Shown here piece by piece: positions 18,449-27,981 of a DNA stretch of 64,000 nt. The translations under genes and the position numbers were made by a program. Where the stretch lies: positions 1,240,001 through 1,304,000 of the forward strand of contig NZ_JAMLIG010000001.1 of NCBI RefSeq assembly GCF_023954305.1, given 5' to 3'. This DNA comes from Mesorhizobium sp. (GTDB lineage Bacteria > Pseudomonadota > Alphaproteobacteria > Rhizobiales > Rhizobiaceae). The notes beneath the pieces are model-generated. The model searched no databases. It was not told where the DNA came from and saw nothing but the letters and a program-made list of their open reading frames with translations. Position 1 is the first letter of the stretch. Each line of letters starts with the position of its first letter.

Positions 18449-21265
18449 TCAGCGCGGCAGCAAACCCTTGAGTTGGTAGATCGCTTCCAGCGCCTCGCGC
18501 GGCGTCATCTCGTCCGGATGCAGCGCGGCGAGCGCGTCGACCAGCGGGCGTGCCGCGTCGTCCTGCTTCGACGCTCTCGGCGCCGGCTCGCGGCGGACGG
18601 CGGCGCTGAACAGGGGCAGGTCGTCGGCAAGCCGCGAGGCCTTGCCGGAGGTTTCGCCGGCTTCGAGTTCCGCAAGCACCTCGCGGGCGCGCTCCACGAC
18701 CGCGTCCGGCAGGCCGGCAAGGCGGGCGACCTGGACGCCGTAGGAGCGGTCGGCCGCGCCCTTGCCGACCTCGTGCAGGAAGACGACGTCGCCCTCCCAT
18801 TCCTTCACCCGCATGGTCACGTTGTGCAGGCGCGGCAGCTTGCCGGCGAGCGCGGTCAGTTCATGAAAATGCGTGGCGAAGATGGCGCGGCAGCGGTTCT
18901 TCTCGTGCAGGTATTCCACCGCCGCCCAGGCGATCGACAGGCCGTCATAGGTGGCCGTGCCCCGCCCGATCTCGTCGAGGATCACCAGCGCCCGCTCGCC
19001 CGCCTGGTTGAGGATGGCGGAGGTCTCGACCATCTCGACCATGAAGGTGGAGCGGCCGCGCGCCAGGTCGTCGGAGGCGCCGACACGGCTGAACAGCCGG
19101 TCGACCACGCCGATATGCGCGGCTTTCGCCGGCACGAAGGAGCCTGCCTGCGCAAGGATGGCGATCAGCGCGTTCTGGCGCAGGAAGGTCGACTTGCCGC
19201 CCATGTTCGGGCCGGTCAAAAGCCAGATCGCGCCGTGACGGTCATTGCCGAGCGGGGAAAGGTCGGCGTCGTTGGCGACGAATGGATCGCCTGCCTGCCG
19301 GCGGAGCGCCTGTTCCACCACCGGGTGGCGCCCGCCCTCGACGCGGAAGGCGAGCGAGCCGTCGACCAGCGGCCGCGCGTAGTCCTCGCGTTCCGCCAGA
19401 TAGGCGAAGGCTGTCGACACGTCGAGCAGGGCGAGCGCTTCCGACCCGGCGCGGATCGCATCCGCTTCCGCGACGATCTCGGCCAGCAGCCGGTCGAACA
19501 CGGCGAGCTCGATCGTCAGCGCCCGGTCGGCGGCGTTCGCGATCCTGGTCTCAAGACCTGCCAGTTCCGTCGTGGTGAAGCGCATCGCGCTCGCCATGGT
19601 CTGGCGGTGAATGAAGCGGGCCTTGGCCGCGTCCGATCCCGCCATGATCTCGGAATGGTTGGCCGTCACCTCGATGTAGTAGCCCAGCACGTTGTTGTGC
19701 CGGATCTTGAGCGAGCGGATGCCGGTCTCCTCGACCAGGTCGCGCTCCATGCCGGCGATCACCCGGCGCGACTGGTCGCGCAGCGCCCGCATCTCGTCGA
19801 GTTCGCCGTCGTAGCCTGCCCTGACGAAGCCGCCGTCGCGCTTCAACAGCGGCAGTTCGTCGGCGAGCGCCCGGTCGAGATGCGCGCCGAGTGCCTCGGG
19901 CAACGCCTGCGCCGCCGCGACCGCCTCCGCGATCTCGTGCGGCAGCGGCTTGCCCCGGAACAGGGCCGCGATCTCGCGCGCCGCCGTGAGCCCCGCCGCC
20001 AGCGCGCCCATGTCGCGCGGTCCGCCGCGGTTGAGCGCCAGCCGCGACAGCGCCCGCGGCATGTCCGGCGCGCCCTTCAGCGCCTGCCGGACCGCCTCGC
20101 ACAGCCTCGGCTCGGCGCGGAAGAAGGAGACCGAATCCAGTCGCGCATTGATCGCATCGGGGTCGGTCAGCGGCGACATGATGCGCTCTGCCAGCAGCCG
20201 CGCGCCGCCGCCCGTCACCGTCCTGTCCACCGCCCTGACCAGGCTGCCGTCGCGGCTTCCCGACAGCGTCCTCAGCAGCTCGAGATTCGCCCGCGTCGCC
20301 GCGTCGATGAACAGGGCCGCGCCTGCCTCCTCGCGTTCGGGCCGCGCCAGCGGCGGCCGCTCGGCCTTCTGCGTCTTCTCGACATAGGCAATGGCGCCTG
20401 CGATCGCCGACAGTTCGGCCCGCGAGAACCTGCCGAAGCCGTCGAGCGTCGCGACGCCGAAATAGCGCGCCACGCGGCTCTCGGCGGTCGAGGTGTCGAA
20501 CAGGCTCGGCGGCTGCGGGCTGGCCCGCCGGCCGACGACGTCGAGCACGGGCCTGAGCGCCGGATCGTGGAACACCGGGTCGGCCAGGATCAGCTCGCGC
20601 GGATCGACGCGCAGGATGTCGGCGAGCAGCCGGTCGGCCGCCGTCTCCGCCACGCGGAAGGCGCCGGTCGAAATATCGATCCAGGCCAGGGCGAGACTTC
20701 CCTGGTTCCCCGTCGCGCCGCCGCGCTCCCCGCTCCTTGCCTCCTCGCCCCGCACCCGCCCCAGCGCCATCAGGTAGCTCGCCTCGTTCGCGTCGAGCAG
20801 TTTCTCCTCGGTGATCGTGCCGGGCGTCACCAAGCGCACCACGTCGCGGCGGACCACCGATTTCGAGCCGCGCTTCTTCGCCTCGGCCGGGTCCTCGATC
20901 TGCTCGCAGACCGCAACGCGATGGCCGAGGCCGATCAGCTTCTGCAGGTAGTCGTCGGCCGCGTGCACCGGCACGCCGCACATCGGGATGTCCTCGCCGG
21001 CATGCTTTCCCCGTTTGGTCAGGGTGATGCCGAGCGCGCGGGACGCGATCTCCGCATCGGCGAAGAACATCTCGTAGAAATCGCCCATGCGGTAGAACAG
21101 GATCGAGTCCGGGTTCGCCGCCTTGATCTCGATATACTGCTCCATCATCGGCGTGGCGCCTGCGGCGGCCGGCATCGGCGAGGCGAAAGCGTCACCCCCT
21201 CCCCCTTGTGGGGAGGGGTTAGGGGTGGGGGTATGATCTGTCTGCCACTCCATCACGGCTTCCAT
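18449..21265 (-). CDS. mutS: DNA mismatch repair protein MutS
   Basis: MutS recognises mismatches and starts methyl-directed repair. From about residue 40 the protein is canonical: mismatch-binding FYRMGDFYEMFF with the Phe-x-Glu wedge, the core lever and clamp domains, then the ATPase with GPNMGGKS at 685-692 and DEIGRGTATYDG, and a C-terminal dimerisation tail. The N-terminus is odd. Before MMEQYIEIK lies a 35-40-residue stretch including PTPNPSPQGGGG, which is encoded by one arm of a palindromic repeat (21198-21231). Start choice is open: ATG 21265 used here, ATG 21253 (preceded by a GGAAG ribosome-binding site), or internal ATGs at 21175 or 21148 that would avoid the repeat peptide. Confidence 0.97.
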   Translation of the reverse strand: MEAVMEWQTDHTPTPNPSPQGGGGDAFASPMPAAAGATPMMEQYIEIKAANPDSILFYRMGDFYEMFFADAEIASRALGITLTKRGKHAGEDIPMCGVPVHAADDYLQKLIGLGHRVAVCEQIEDPAEAKKRGSKSVVRRDVVRLVTPGTITEEKLLDANEASYLMALGRVRGEEARSGERGGATGNQGSLALAWIDISTGAFRVAETAADRLLADILRVDPRELILADPVFHDPALRPVLDVVGRRASPQPPSLFDTSTAESRVARYFGVATLDGFGRFSRAELSAIAGAIAYVEKTQKAERPPLARPEREEAGAALFIDAATRANLELLRTLSGSRDGSLVRAVDRTVTGGGARLLAERIMSPLTDPDAINARLDSVSFFRAEPRLCEAVRQALKGAPDMPRALSRLALNRGGPRDMGALAAGLTAAREIAALFRGKPLPHEIAEAVAAAQALPEALGAHLDRALADELPLLKRDGGFVRAGYDGELDEMRALRDQSRRVIAGMERDLVEETGIRSLKIRHNNVLGYYIEVTANHSEIMAGSDAAKARFIHRQTMASAMRFTTTELAGLETRIANAADRALTIELAVFDRLLAEIVAEADAIRAGSEALALLDVSTAFAYLAEREDYARPLVDGSLAFRVEGGRHPVVEQALRRQAGDPFVANDADLSPLGNDRHGAIWLLTGPNMGGKSTFLRQNALIAILAQAGSFVPAKAAHIGVVDRLFSRVGASDDLARGRSTFMVEMVETSAILNQAGERALVILDEIGRGTATYDGLSIAWAAVEYLHEKNRCRAIFATHFHELTALAGKLPRLHNVTMRVKEWEGDVVFLHEVGKGAADRSYGVQVARLAGLPDAVVERAREVLAELEAGETSGKASRLADDLPLFSAAVRREPAPRASKQDDAARPLVDALAALHPDEMTPREALEAIYQLKGLLPR

Positions 21266-21320
21266 GTCTGAGAGAGGGGTCGACAACCCCCACCCCTAAC
21301 CCCTCCCCACAAGGGGGAGG
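21198..21320. repeat. Inverted 34-bp repeat pair, one arm inside mutS
   Basis: Two perfect inverted 34-base copies lie at 21198-21231 and 21287-21320 (core CCTCCCCCTTGTGGGG plus GGTTAGGGG), separated by 55 bases. Each arm is itself a CCCCTTGTGGGG hairpin. The left arm is read in frame as part of the mutS N-terminus on the minus strand; the right arm is in the mutS-maeB gap. The family is common in rhizobial intergenic DNA. Confidence 0.85.
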
Positions 21321-21423
21321 AGGACTTTTTTCTCCAGACCGTCCTTGTCGCTTTACGAAGGCGAAGTGTAGCCTTAATCCCGAACGCTCCACAAAAAGAA
21401 ACGGCTTCAGGGCAGGAACACGC

Positions 21424-23709
<2,286 letters not shown>

Positions 23710-23745
23710 GGAACCGGTACGCCGTGGGCTCCGAACGGTGAGGCC

Positions 23746-23800
23746 CGGTCGCCCAAAGGGCGATCGAAAGGTCCGGTGGACCTCTTGAAGGGCCGAACGA
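23746..23800. repeat. GGTCC-x3-GGACC palindrome, copy 1
   Basis: Two adjacent hairpins are seen: GGTCGCCC-AAA-GGGCGATC, then GAAAGGTCC-GGT-GGACCTCTT (arms slightly imperfect), then a CGAACG tail. It is the first of four copies in this window. It lies in the 320-base gap between maeB and the small ORF at 24030, which otherwise shows only GC-rich self-complementary sequence (23805-23850). Confidence 0.75.
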
Positions 23801-24029
23801 GCTGCCGCGGGCAGCGGGCCCCGCCCCGGGAGCCGGCGCCGCGGACCTGTTGGTAGGTCCCCTGCGCCTGTCAAAGCGCGCCAACGCCGGAGTGATGGTT
23901 CAGGACAAAGCCGGTTTGCGCATGGCCATGCCGGTGGCATAGCGAAAAGTCTCGACTGGCGGGAAAAAGCAGGCATCAGGTACCGCCAGGACAGGTCAAT
24001 CTACCTGGACGCTTTGGGGCATAGCGAAG

Positions 24030-24167
24030 ATGACACGGCTGTCAGGATCGATCCTGTTCGTCCTCCTGATCTCGCATGTACTGGCCTTCGCGGCCTGGCA
24101 GCTTCTCGTCGACGGGTGGCCTCCCTCGGAACCGATCCCGCGCCTGCTGTACCGGCTGTCGGAGTGA
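24030..24167 (+). CDS. Possible 45-aa single-helix membrane protein
   Basis: The short reading frame encodes a basic N-terminus (MTRLSG), one hydrophobic helix (about residues 7-26, rich in Leu, Val, Ile, Phe and Ala) and a short polar tail with Pro and Arg. About 80 percent of codons end in G or C, like true genes here. The ribosome-binding site is weak (GCGAAG). It converges on the ku gene with a 22-base gap. No homologue is recognised; chance is a real alternative. Confidence 0.4.
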   Translation: MTRLSGSILFVLLISHVLAFAAWQLLVDGWPPSEPIPRLLYRLSE

Positions 24168-24189
24168 CCGCGGGGAGGCGAAGGACCCC

Positions 24190-25017
24190 TCACCCCTTGC
24201 TGCGCGACGACCCCTTCTTGGCACCCGCCGGCTTGTTCTCGAGGCTCTTCTTCAGCGCGTCCATCAGGCTGATCACGTTCGACGCCGAACCGCTTTCCCC
24301 GTCGGGCTCGGGCTTCGGCTTCGACCTCGCGCCGCCCTTCTTCTTCGCGGCGATGATCTCGTGCAGCTTCTCCTGCACGGGATCCTCGACCATGTGGGGG
24401 TCCCAGGCCTTCGACCGTTCCTCGATCAGTTCGCCGACCATCTTGACCAGTTTGGCGTCGTTGCGGGCCGGATCGACATCCTTGAAGTAGTCGTCCGGAT
24501 CGCGCACCTCGTCGCCGTAGCGCAGGGTCCACAGGACGATGCCCTTGCCGCGCGGCTCCAAGAGAACCGCCCGCTCGCGCCGGTTCATCACCAGCCGCGA
24601 GATGCCGACCACGCCCTTGTCGCGCATTGCCTCGCGGATCACGGCGAAGGCCTCCTCGCCCACCTTGTCGGAGGGCGCGACGTAATAGGGGCTGTCGTAC
24701 CAGATCCAGGAAATCGTGTCGGCCGGAACGAAGGTGTCGATGTCGATAGTGCGGACGCTCACCAGCGCGACCGCCTCGAGTTCCTCGTCCTCTAGGGTGA
24801 CGAACTGCCCCTCCGCCGTCTCGTAGCCCTTGATCTCGTCCTTCACCGGCTTGCCGGTCTCGGCGTCGACATACTGGCTGCGCACGCGCCGGCCGCTCTT
24901 GCGGTTGATCGTGTGGAAGCGGATCTTCTCGCTCTCGGTCGTCGCCGGCGTCAGCGTCACCGGGCAGTTGACCAGCGACAGCTTGAGATAGCCCTTCCAG
25001 AAGGCGTTGCGTGCCAT
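24190..25017 (-). CDS. Ku-type DNA end-binding protein (second of tandem pair)
   Basis: The 275-aa bacterial Ku binds DNA double-strand ends in two-component non-homologous end joining. It consists of the Ku core: a WKGYLKLSLVNCPV opening, IRFHTINRKSG, and the central DTFVPADTISW to SPYYVAP strands. The Lys/Ser-rich C-terminal tail (from about residue 225) matches the basic tails of bacterial Ku that aid DNA threading and LigD recruitment. It starts 2 bases after the stop of the upstream ku gene, so the two are co-translated. In Sinorhizobium, a tandem Ku3/Ku4 pair acts as a heterodimer; the same arrangement is inferred here. No ligD is in the window. Confidence 0.95.
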   Translation of the reverse strand: MARNAFWKGYLKLSLVNCPVTLTPATTESEKIRFHTINRKSGRRVRSQYVDAETGKPVKDEIKGYETAEGQFVTLEDEELEAVALVSVRTIDIDTFVPADTISWIWYDSPYYVAPSDKVGEEAFAVIREAMRDKGVVGISRLVMNRRERAVLLEPRGKGIVLWTLRYGDEVRDPDDYFKDVDPARNDAKLVKMVGELIEERSKAWDPHMVEDPVQEKLHEIIAAKKKGGARSKPKPEPDGESGSASNVISLMDALKKSLENKPAGAKKGSSRSKG

Positions 25018-25019
25018 GG

Positions 25020-25850
25020 CTACGCCGCCTTCTTGCCGGTCGATTTGGCCGACGGCTTCGACGGCTTCTTGCCTGCCAGCTTGGCGCTTTCGCGCAGCGC
25101 GTCCATCAGATCGACAACCTTGCCCGGTTTCGGCTTCCTCGGCGCCTTGACCGGACGTCCCTCGATCTTGGCGCGCACCAGCTCGGCAAGTGCGGCATCG
25201 TAGCGGTCGTCGAAGGTGCTCGGGTCGAACTCCCCTTCCATCGTGCCGATGATGTGACCGGCGAGGTCGAGCATGTCCTTCTTGATCTTCACCGCCGGAA
25301 TGTCGTCGAAGGCCTCCTCGGCGGAGCGCACCTCGTAGTCGAAATTGAGCGTGTTGGCGACGATCCCCTTGCCATAGGGCCGGATCATCAGCTTGCGGGC
25401 ACGGCGGAACAGCACCGCCGAGCCGAGCGCCGCCACCTTCTTCTGCGCCATCCCCTCGCGCAGCAGGTCGAACGCCTCCTCGGCGGCCTTGTCAACCGGT
25501 GCCAGATAATAGGGCTTGTCGAAGTAGACGGTGTCGACCTCGCGGCAGGGAACGAAGGCCTCGATGCGGATGGTCTTGTCGCCTTGGGGAACAGCGGCGT
25601 CGATCTCCTCCTGCTCGAGGATCACGTAGTCTCCGCGATCGGTCTCGTAGCCCTTGACCTGATCGTCGCGCGCGACCGGCTTGCCCGACTTCTCGTCGAC
25701 GAACTCCCGCTTGACGCGATTGCCGGTGGCCTTGTTGATCGTGTGGAAGCGCGTCCGATCGGCCGTGGAGGCACCCGAATAGAGCGCCACCTGGCAGCTG
25801 ATCTCGTCGAGTTTGAGGTGTCCCTTCCACTGCGCCCTGGGCTTGACCAC
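25020..25850 (-). CDS. Ku-type DNA end-binding protein (first of tandem pair)
   Basis: The 276-aa Ku core protein opens with QWKGHLKLDEISCQVALYSG, followed by TRFHTINKATGNRVKREFVDE and an ALYSG...FVPCREVD...KPYYLAP core like its neighbour. It ends in an Ala/Lys-rich tail (GKKPSKPSAKSTGKKAA). The two Ku proteins are clearly different sequences, paralogues rather than a recent duplication. The ATG at 25850 gives the canonical start. It is first in a two-gene unit; its upstream region is a 660-base repeat-filled gap where no promoter can be picked out with confidence. Confidence 0.95.
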   Translation of the reverse strand: MVKPRAQWKGHLKLDEISCQVALYSGASTADRTRFHTINKATGNRVKREFVDEKSGKPVARDDQVKGYETDRGDYVILEQEEIDAAVPQGDKTIRIEAFVPCREVDTVYFDKPYYLAPVDKAAEEAFDLLREGMAQKKVAALGSAVLFRRARKLMIRPYGKGIVANTLNFDYEVRSAEEAFDDIPAVKIKKDMLDLAGHIIGTMEGEFDPSTFDDRYDAALAELVRAKIEGRPVKAPRKPKPGKVVDLMDALRESAKLAGKKPSKPSAKSTGKKAA

Positions 25851-25965
25851 GCCGGATACTCCTTGCCAAGCCTACTCAACGCCGCCGGCTTCACCTTGTT
25901 CCGGCCGTCCGCGCTCCATCCGTCCCGTATGCGGGCGAGTGAGAAGCCGGCAAGCGCGCACCTGT

Positions 25966-26357
25966 CCTTCTCCCCTTGTGGGAGAAGGTGCCGCCCTCAC
26001 CGCTCGCGCAGGCGAGCGGTGAGATCAGGCGGCGGATGAGGGGGTGAGCGACCCGGTTCGCCAGAGGCGAATTGGAAGGTCCGGTGGACCTTCCAAAGGG
26101 TGCGAACGCCCGCAGCCATAGCGGAGGGCTAGCCGGAGTGAGGCGGCGCAGGGCATAGCGCTGACAGCACCACTTTCTGACGCGCCCCGCTCCGTCCAAC
26201 ACCCCTCATCCGTCTCGGCCTTCGGCCGAGCCACCTTGCCTGGGCGGGGCCCGCTGCCTGCGGCAGCCCCCGCCCGTTCGAGTCCTTTCATCGTGCCACC
26301 GGCACGATGAATTCGCCTGCGACGAACCGGGCTCTCACCCCACAAGGGGGGAAGGAC
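25966..26357. repeat. Mosaic of nested palindromic repeats
   Basis: This is most of a 662-base stretch without a gene (25851-26512). It has an outer CTTCTCCCCTTGTGGGAGAAGG unit (25970-25991) and GGATGAGGGG (26034-26043). These are matched on the other side by the inverted CCCCTCATCC (26203-26212) and CCCCACAAGGGGGG (26338-26351). Inside are further hairpins: CACCGCTCGCG/CGAGCGGTG, CTCGGCCTTCGGCCGAG and CTGCCTGCGGCAG, plus one GGTCC/GGACC palindrome. I see no coding sequence. Confidence 0.75.
26052..26136. repeat. GGTCC-x3-GGACC palindrome, copy 2
   Basis: Hairpin A is GGTTCGCC-AGA-GGCGAATT. Hairpin B is GGAAGGTCC-GGT-GGACCTTCC (26074-26094). The tail is GCGAACGCCC then GCCATAGCGGAGGGC. It sits inside the larger mosaic at 25966-26357. 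Confidence 0.8.
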
Positions 26358-26421
26358 CGGCACTCCCCCTGTGCATCGATCGCCCCCCGCGAAAATTGTC
26401 TTTCGCCGCCAACCCCTTGTT

Positions 26422-26450
26422 CCCATTCACCATTCACCATTCACCATTGA
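26422..26450. repeat. Heptanucleotide tandem repeat (ATTCACC)
   Basis: About four head-to-tail copies of the 7-base unit CATTCAC lie 63 bases upstream of the next gene's start. No inverted partner arm is seen here, unlike the repeats at 4463 and 5818. Confidence 0.75.
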
Positions 26451-26512
26451 CATTTTTCATCCACCCCCTTTCGCCGCTGCGCGACACTGTCGGCGATGAC
26501 AGGAGGCGGAAG

Positions 26513-27475
26513 GTGAGTGTTTGGGACACAGCGCGCGGCGGAGACAGCGGAATCGACTGGGACCTTGTCATCGAACGCAATGTCGGGCGGCTCGGCCCCC
26601 TCGTCGCCACGCTGTGCGTCATGGCGGGGCTGAGCGCCCAGAGACCGGACGCCCGGGGACAGTTTACTTTCTTTCCGGTGAGCGGCCGGTTCGCCGGAGG
26701 CGAAGAGCAAGGTCCGGTGGACCTTGCTCAGGCGGCGAACGCCCTGAGCCATAGCGAAGGGCCGGGCGCGGACGATGCAAGGCTGGCGCTGGCGGAAAAA
26801 AGCAGACTGTCCCCCGCACCCACCCTCCCCCGCCGCGTCCACCGCGCCGTCTATCGGCTGCTGCGCGCCGCCGAAGCCGCCGTGCGCCGGCTGATCGTCG
26901 TCGTCGGCCGCGACATGGTCGCGGCGGAACCCGTCCTGCCGCCGCTGCCGCAAGACTCCGGCCCGCTGGTCAGGCAGATTGAGGTCGATCTCGGCCTGGC
27001 GCATGCCCCTGCCGCAGAAACGCAAGCTCCGGCCGAACCTGCCGCCCCGCGCGCACTCGCCTTCCCCCTCCTCGACCCGCTGCCCGACCCGACCGCGCCG
27101 CCGTTCCTCCTGCGCACGTCCGGCGTGCCGCGCATTTCCGTCCCGGGCTGGACGCCGCTGTTTTCCGTCGCGCCGAAACACGAGCCGTCGCCCAACGACC
27201 CGATCGATGCGTGCTATCTGCGCCTGCGGCTGGACGCGCTGGCCTCGGCGCTCGCCGACCTGCCCGGCCAGGCGATGCGGCTCGCCCGCTGGCGCGCCCG
27301 CTGCGCGGCGCTGCGCAAGGCACGCCGCCTGCACCGCGTCGCGCCGCTGCGCCCCGGCCGCGCCTACGGGATCCACCGGCCCGGCTCGCCCAGGCCCGAG
27401 CACGAGATCGACGACATCCTGCGCGACCTGCATTATTTCGCGCTCGAGGCAACCGAGCGGCGCGATACGTCGTGA
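26513..27475 (+). CDS. Unknown protein carrying a repeat element in frame
   Basis: No family is recognised with confidence. The 320-aa product has no clear signal peptide. It has an N-terminal part (DWDLVIERNVGRLGPLVATL), an Arg/Ala-rich helix region (RRVHRAVYRLLRAAEAAVRRL), a Pro-rich middle and an Arg-rich C-terminal helical region (LARWRARCAALRKARRL). The GTG start was chosen because AGGAGG lies 6 bases upstream. Residues about 48-101 are encoded by a 161-bp terminal-inverted-repeat element (26654-26814), which keeps the frame open. The second half converges on nothing; it ends 17 bases before a second copy of the same element. Codon use elsewhere is GC-ending like its neighbours, supporting a real gene. 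Confidence 0.7.
   Translation: MSVWDTARGGDSGIDWDLVIERNVGRLGPLVATLCVMAGLSAQRPDARGQFTFFPVSGRFAGGEEQGPVDLAQAANALSHSEGPGADDARLALAEKSRLSPAPTLPRRVHRAVYRLLRAAEAAVRRLIVVVGRDMVAAEPVLPPLPQDSGPLVRQIEVDLGLAHAPAAETQAPAEPAAPRALAFPLLDPLPDPTAPPFLLRTSGVPRISVPGWTPLFSVAPKHEPSPNDPIDACYLRLRLDALASALADLPGQAMRLARWRARCAALRKARRLHRVAPLRPGRAYGIHRPGSPRPEHEIDDILRDLHYFALEATERRDTS
26654..26814. repeat. 161-bp TIR element, copy 1, inside a coding frame
   Basis: The left end is GGGGACAGTTTACTTTCTTT followed by CCG. The right end is its near-complement CGGAAAAAAGCAGACTGTCC followed by CC (two mismatches). Inside lies copy 3 of the GGTCC/GGACC palindrome: GGTTCGCC-GGA-GGCGAAGA, then GAGCAAGGTCC-GGT-GGACCTTGCTC at 26705-26729, and a tail to about 26760. 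No transposase is encoded. It is read in frame as part of the gene at 26513. Confidence 0.8.
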
Positions 27476-27492
27476 GGCGCAGGGGAGGCGCA

Positions 27493-27571
27493 GGGGACAG
27501 TTTACTTTCTTTCCGCCAGCGCCTGCCTCGCAGACGCTGGGCCTTTCCGCGGAAAAAAGTAAACTGTCCCC
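27493..27571. repeat. 79-bp TIR element, copy 2
   Basis: It has the same ends as the element at 26654, here perfectly inverted over 22 bases (GGGGACAGTTTACTTTCTTT.. and ..AAAGTAAACTGTCCCC). The interior is a short CCAGCG...CGCTGG hairpin. It begins 17 bases past the stop of the gene at 26513. Confidence 0.85.
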
Positions 27572-27590
27572 GGCACTTGAGCCCACGCGC

Positions 27591-27779
27591 GCCGTCATCC
27601 TCGGGCTTGTCCCGAGGATCTGCCAGCGTTCGTAGGTGTGCGAGGACGGTATCGCCAGCTTGCCGGCGGCAGCAGATCCTCGGGGTGAGATGGCGGTTCG
27701 CCCATCGGGCGAATTGCAAGGTCCAGTGGACCTTGCAAAGCCAATCGAACGCCCGAAGGGCTGGCCCGAGGATGACGGC
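27591..27779. repeat. CGTCATCCTCGGG palindromic element with nested palindrome copy 4
   Basis: Perfect 16-base outer arms (GCCGTCATCCTCGGGC at 27591-27606 and its complement at 27764-27779) enclose a second inner pair around GAGGATCTGCC/AGCAGATCCTC. They also enclose copy 4 of the GGTCC palindrome family: GGTTCGCCC-ATC-GGGCGAATT then TTGCAAGGTCC-AGT-GGACCTTGCAA at 27714-27738. The gap 27476-27981 holds only repeats: this element, the TIR copy before it and the octamer array after it. Confidence 0.8.
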
Positions 27780-27802
27780 GTGCGGGTGGTCCCGGCGCTC
27801 CC

Positions 27803-27877
27803 CCTACTGCCCTACTCCCGACTCCCTACTCCTATTCCCCTATTCCCCTATTCCCCTATTCCCCTACTGCCTAACCC
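27803..27877. repeat. Octanucleotide tandem repeat (CTATTCCC)
   Basis: Five perfect head-to-tail copies of the 8-base unit CTATTCCC (about 27831-27870) are flanked by degenerate CCTACTG/CCCTACTC units like those at 4502. The array ends in CTAACCCC, as the repeat near cueR ends in CTAACC. Confidence 0.75.
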
Positions 27878-27981
27878 CCTCTTGCCTCCTGCCCCTCCAA
27901 CCCGCCCCTACTGGCCCAATATCTTGGGCCAGCAATGACGCATGGTCCGCGCCGCGCCGGGGGCGCCGAGAGGACGGACGG

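Noticed and set aside
26654..27571. TIR elements as a composite transposon
   Set aside because: The two copies are short and no transposase or target-site duplication is evident; the gene between them does not look like cargo.
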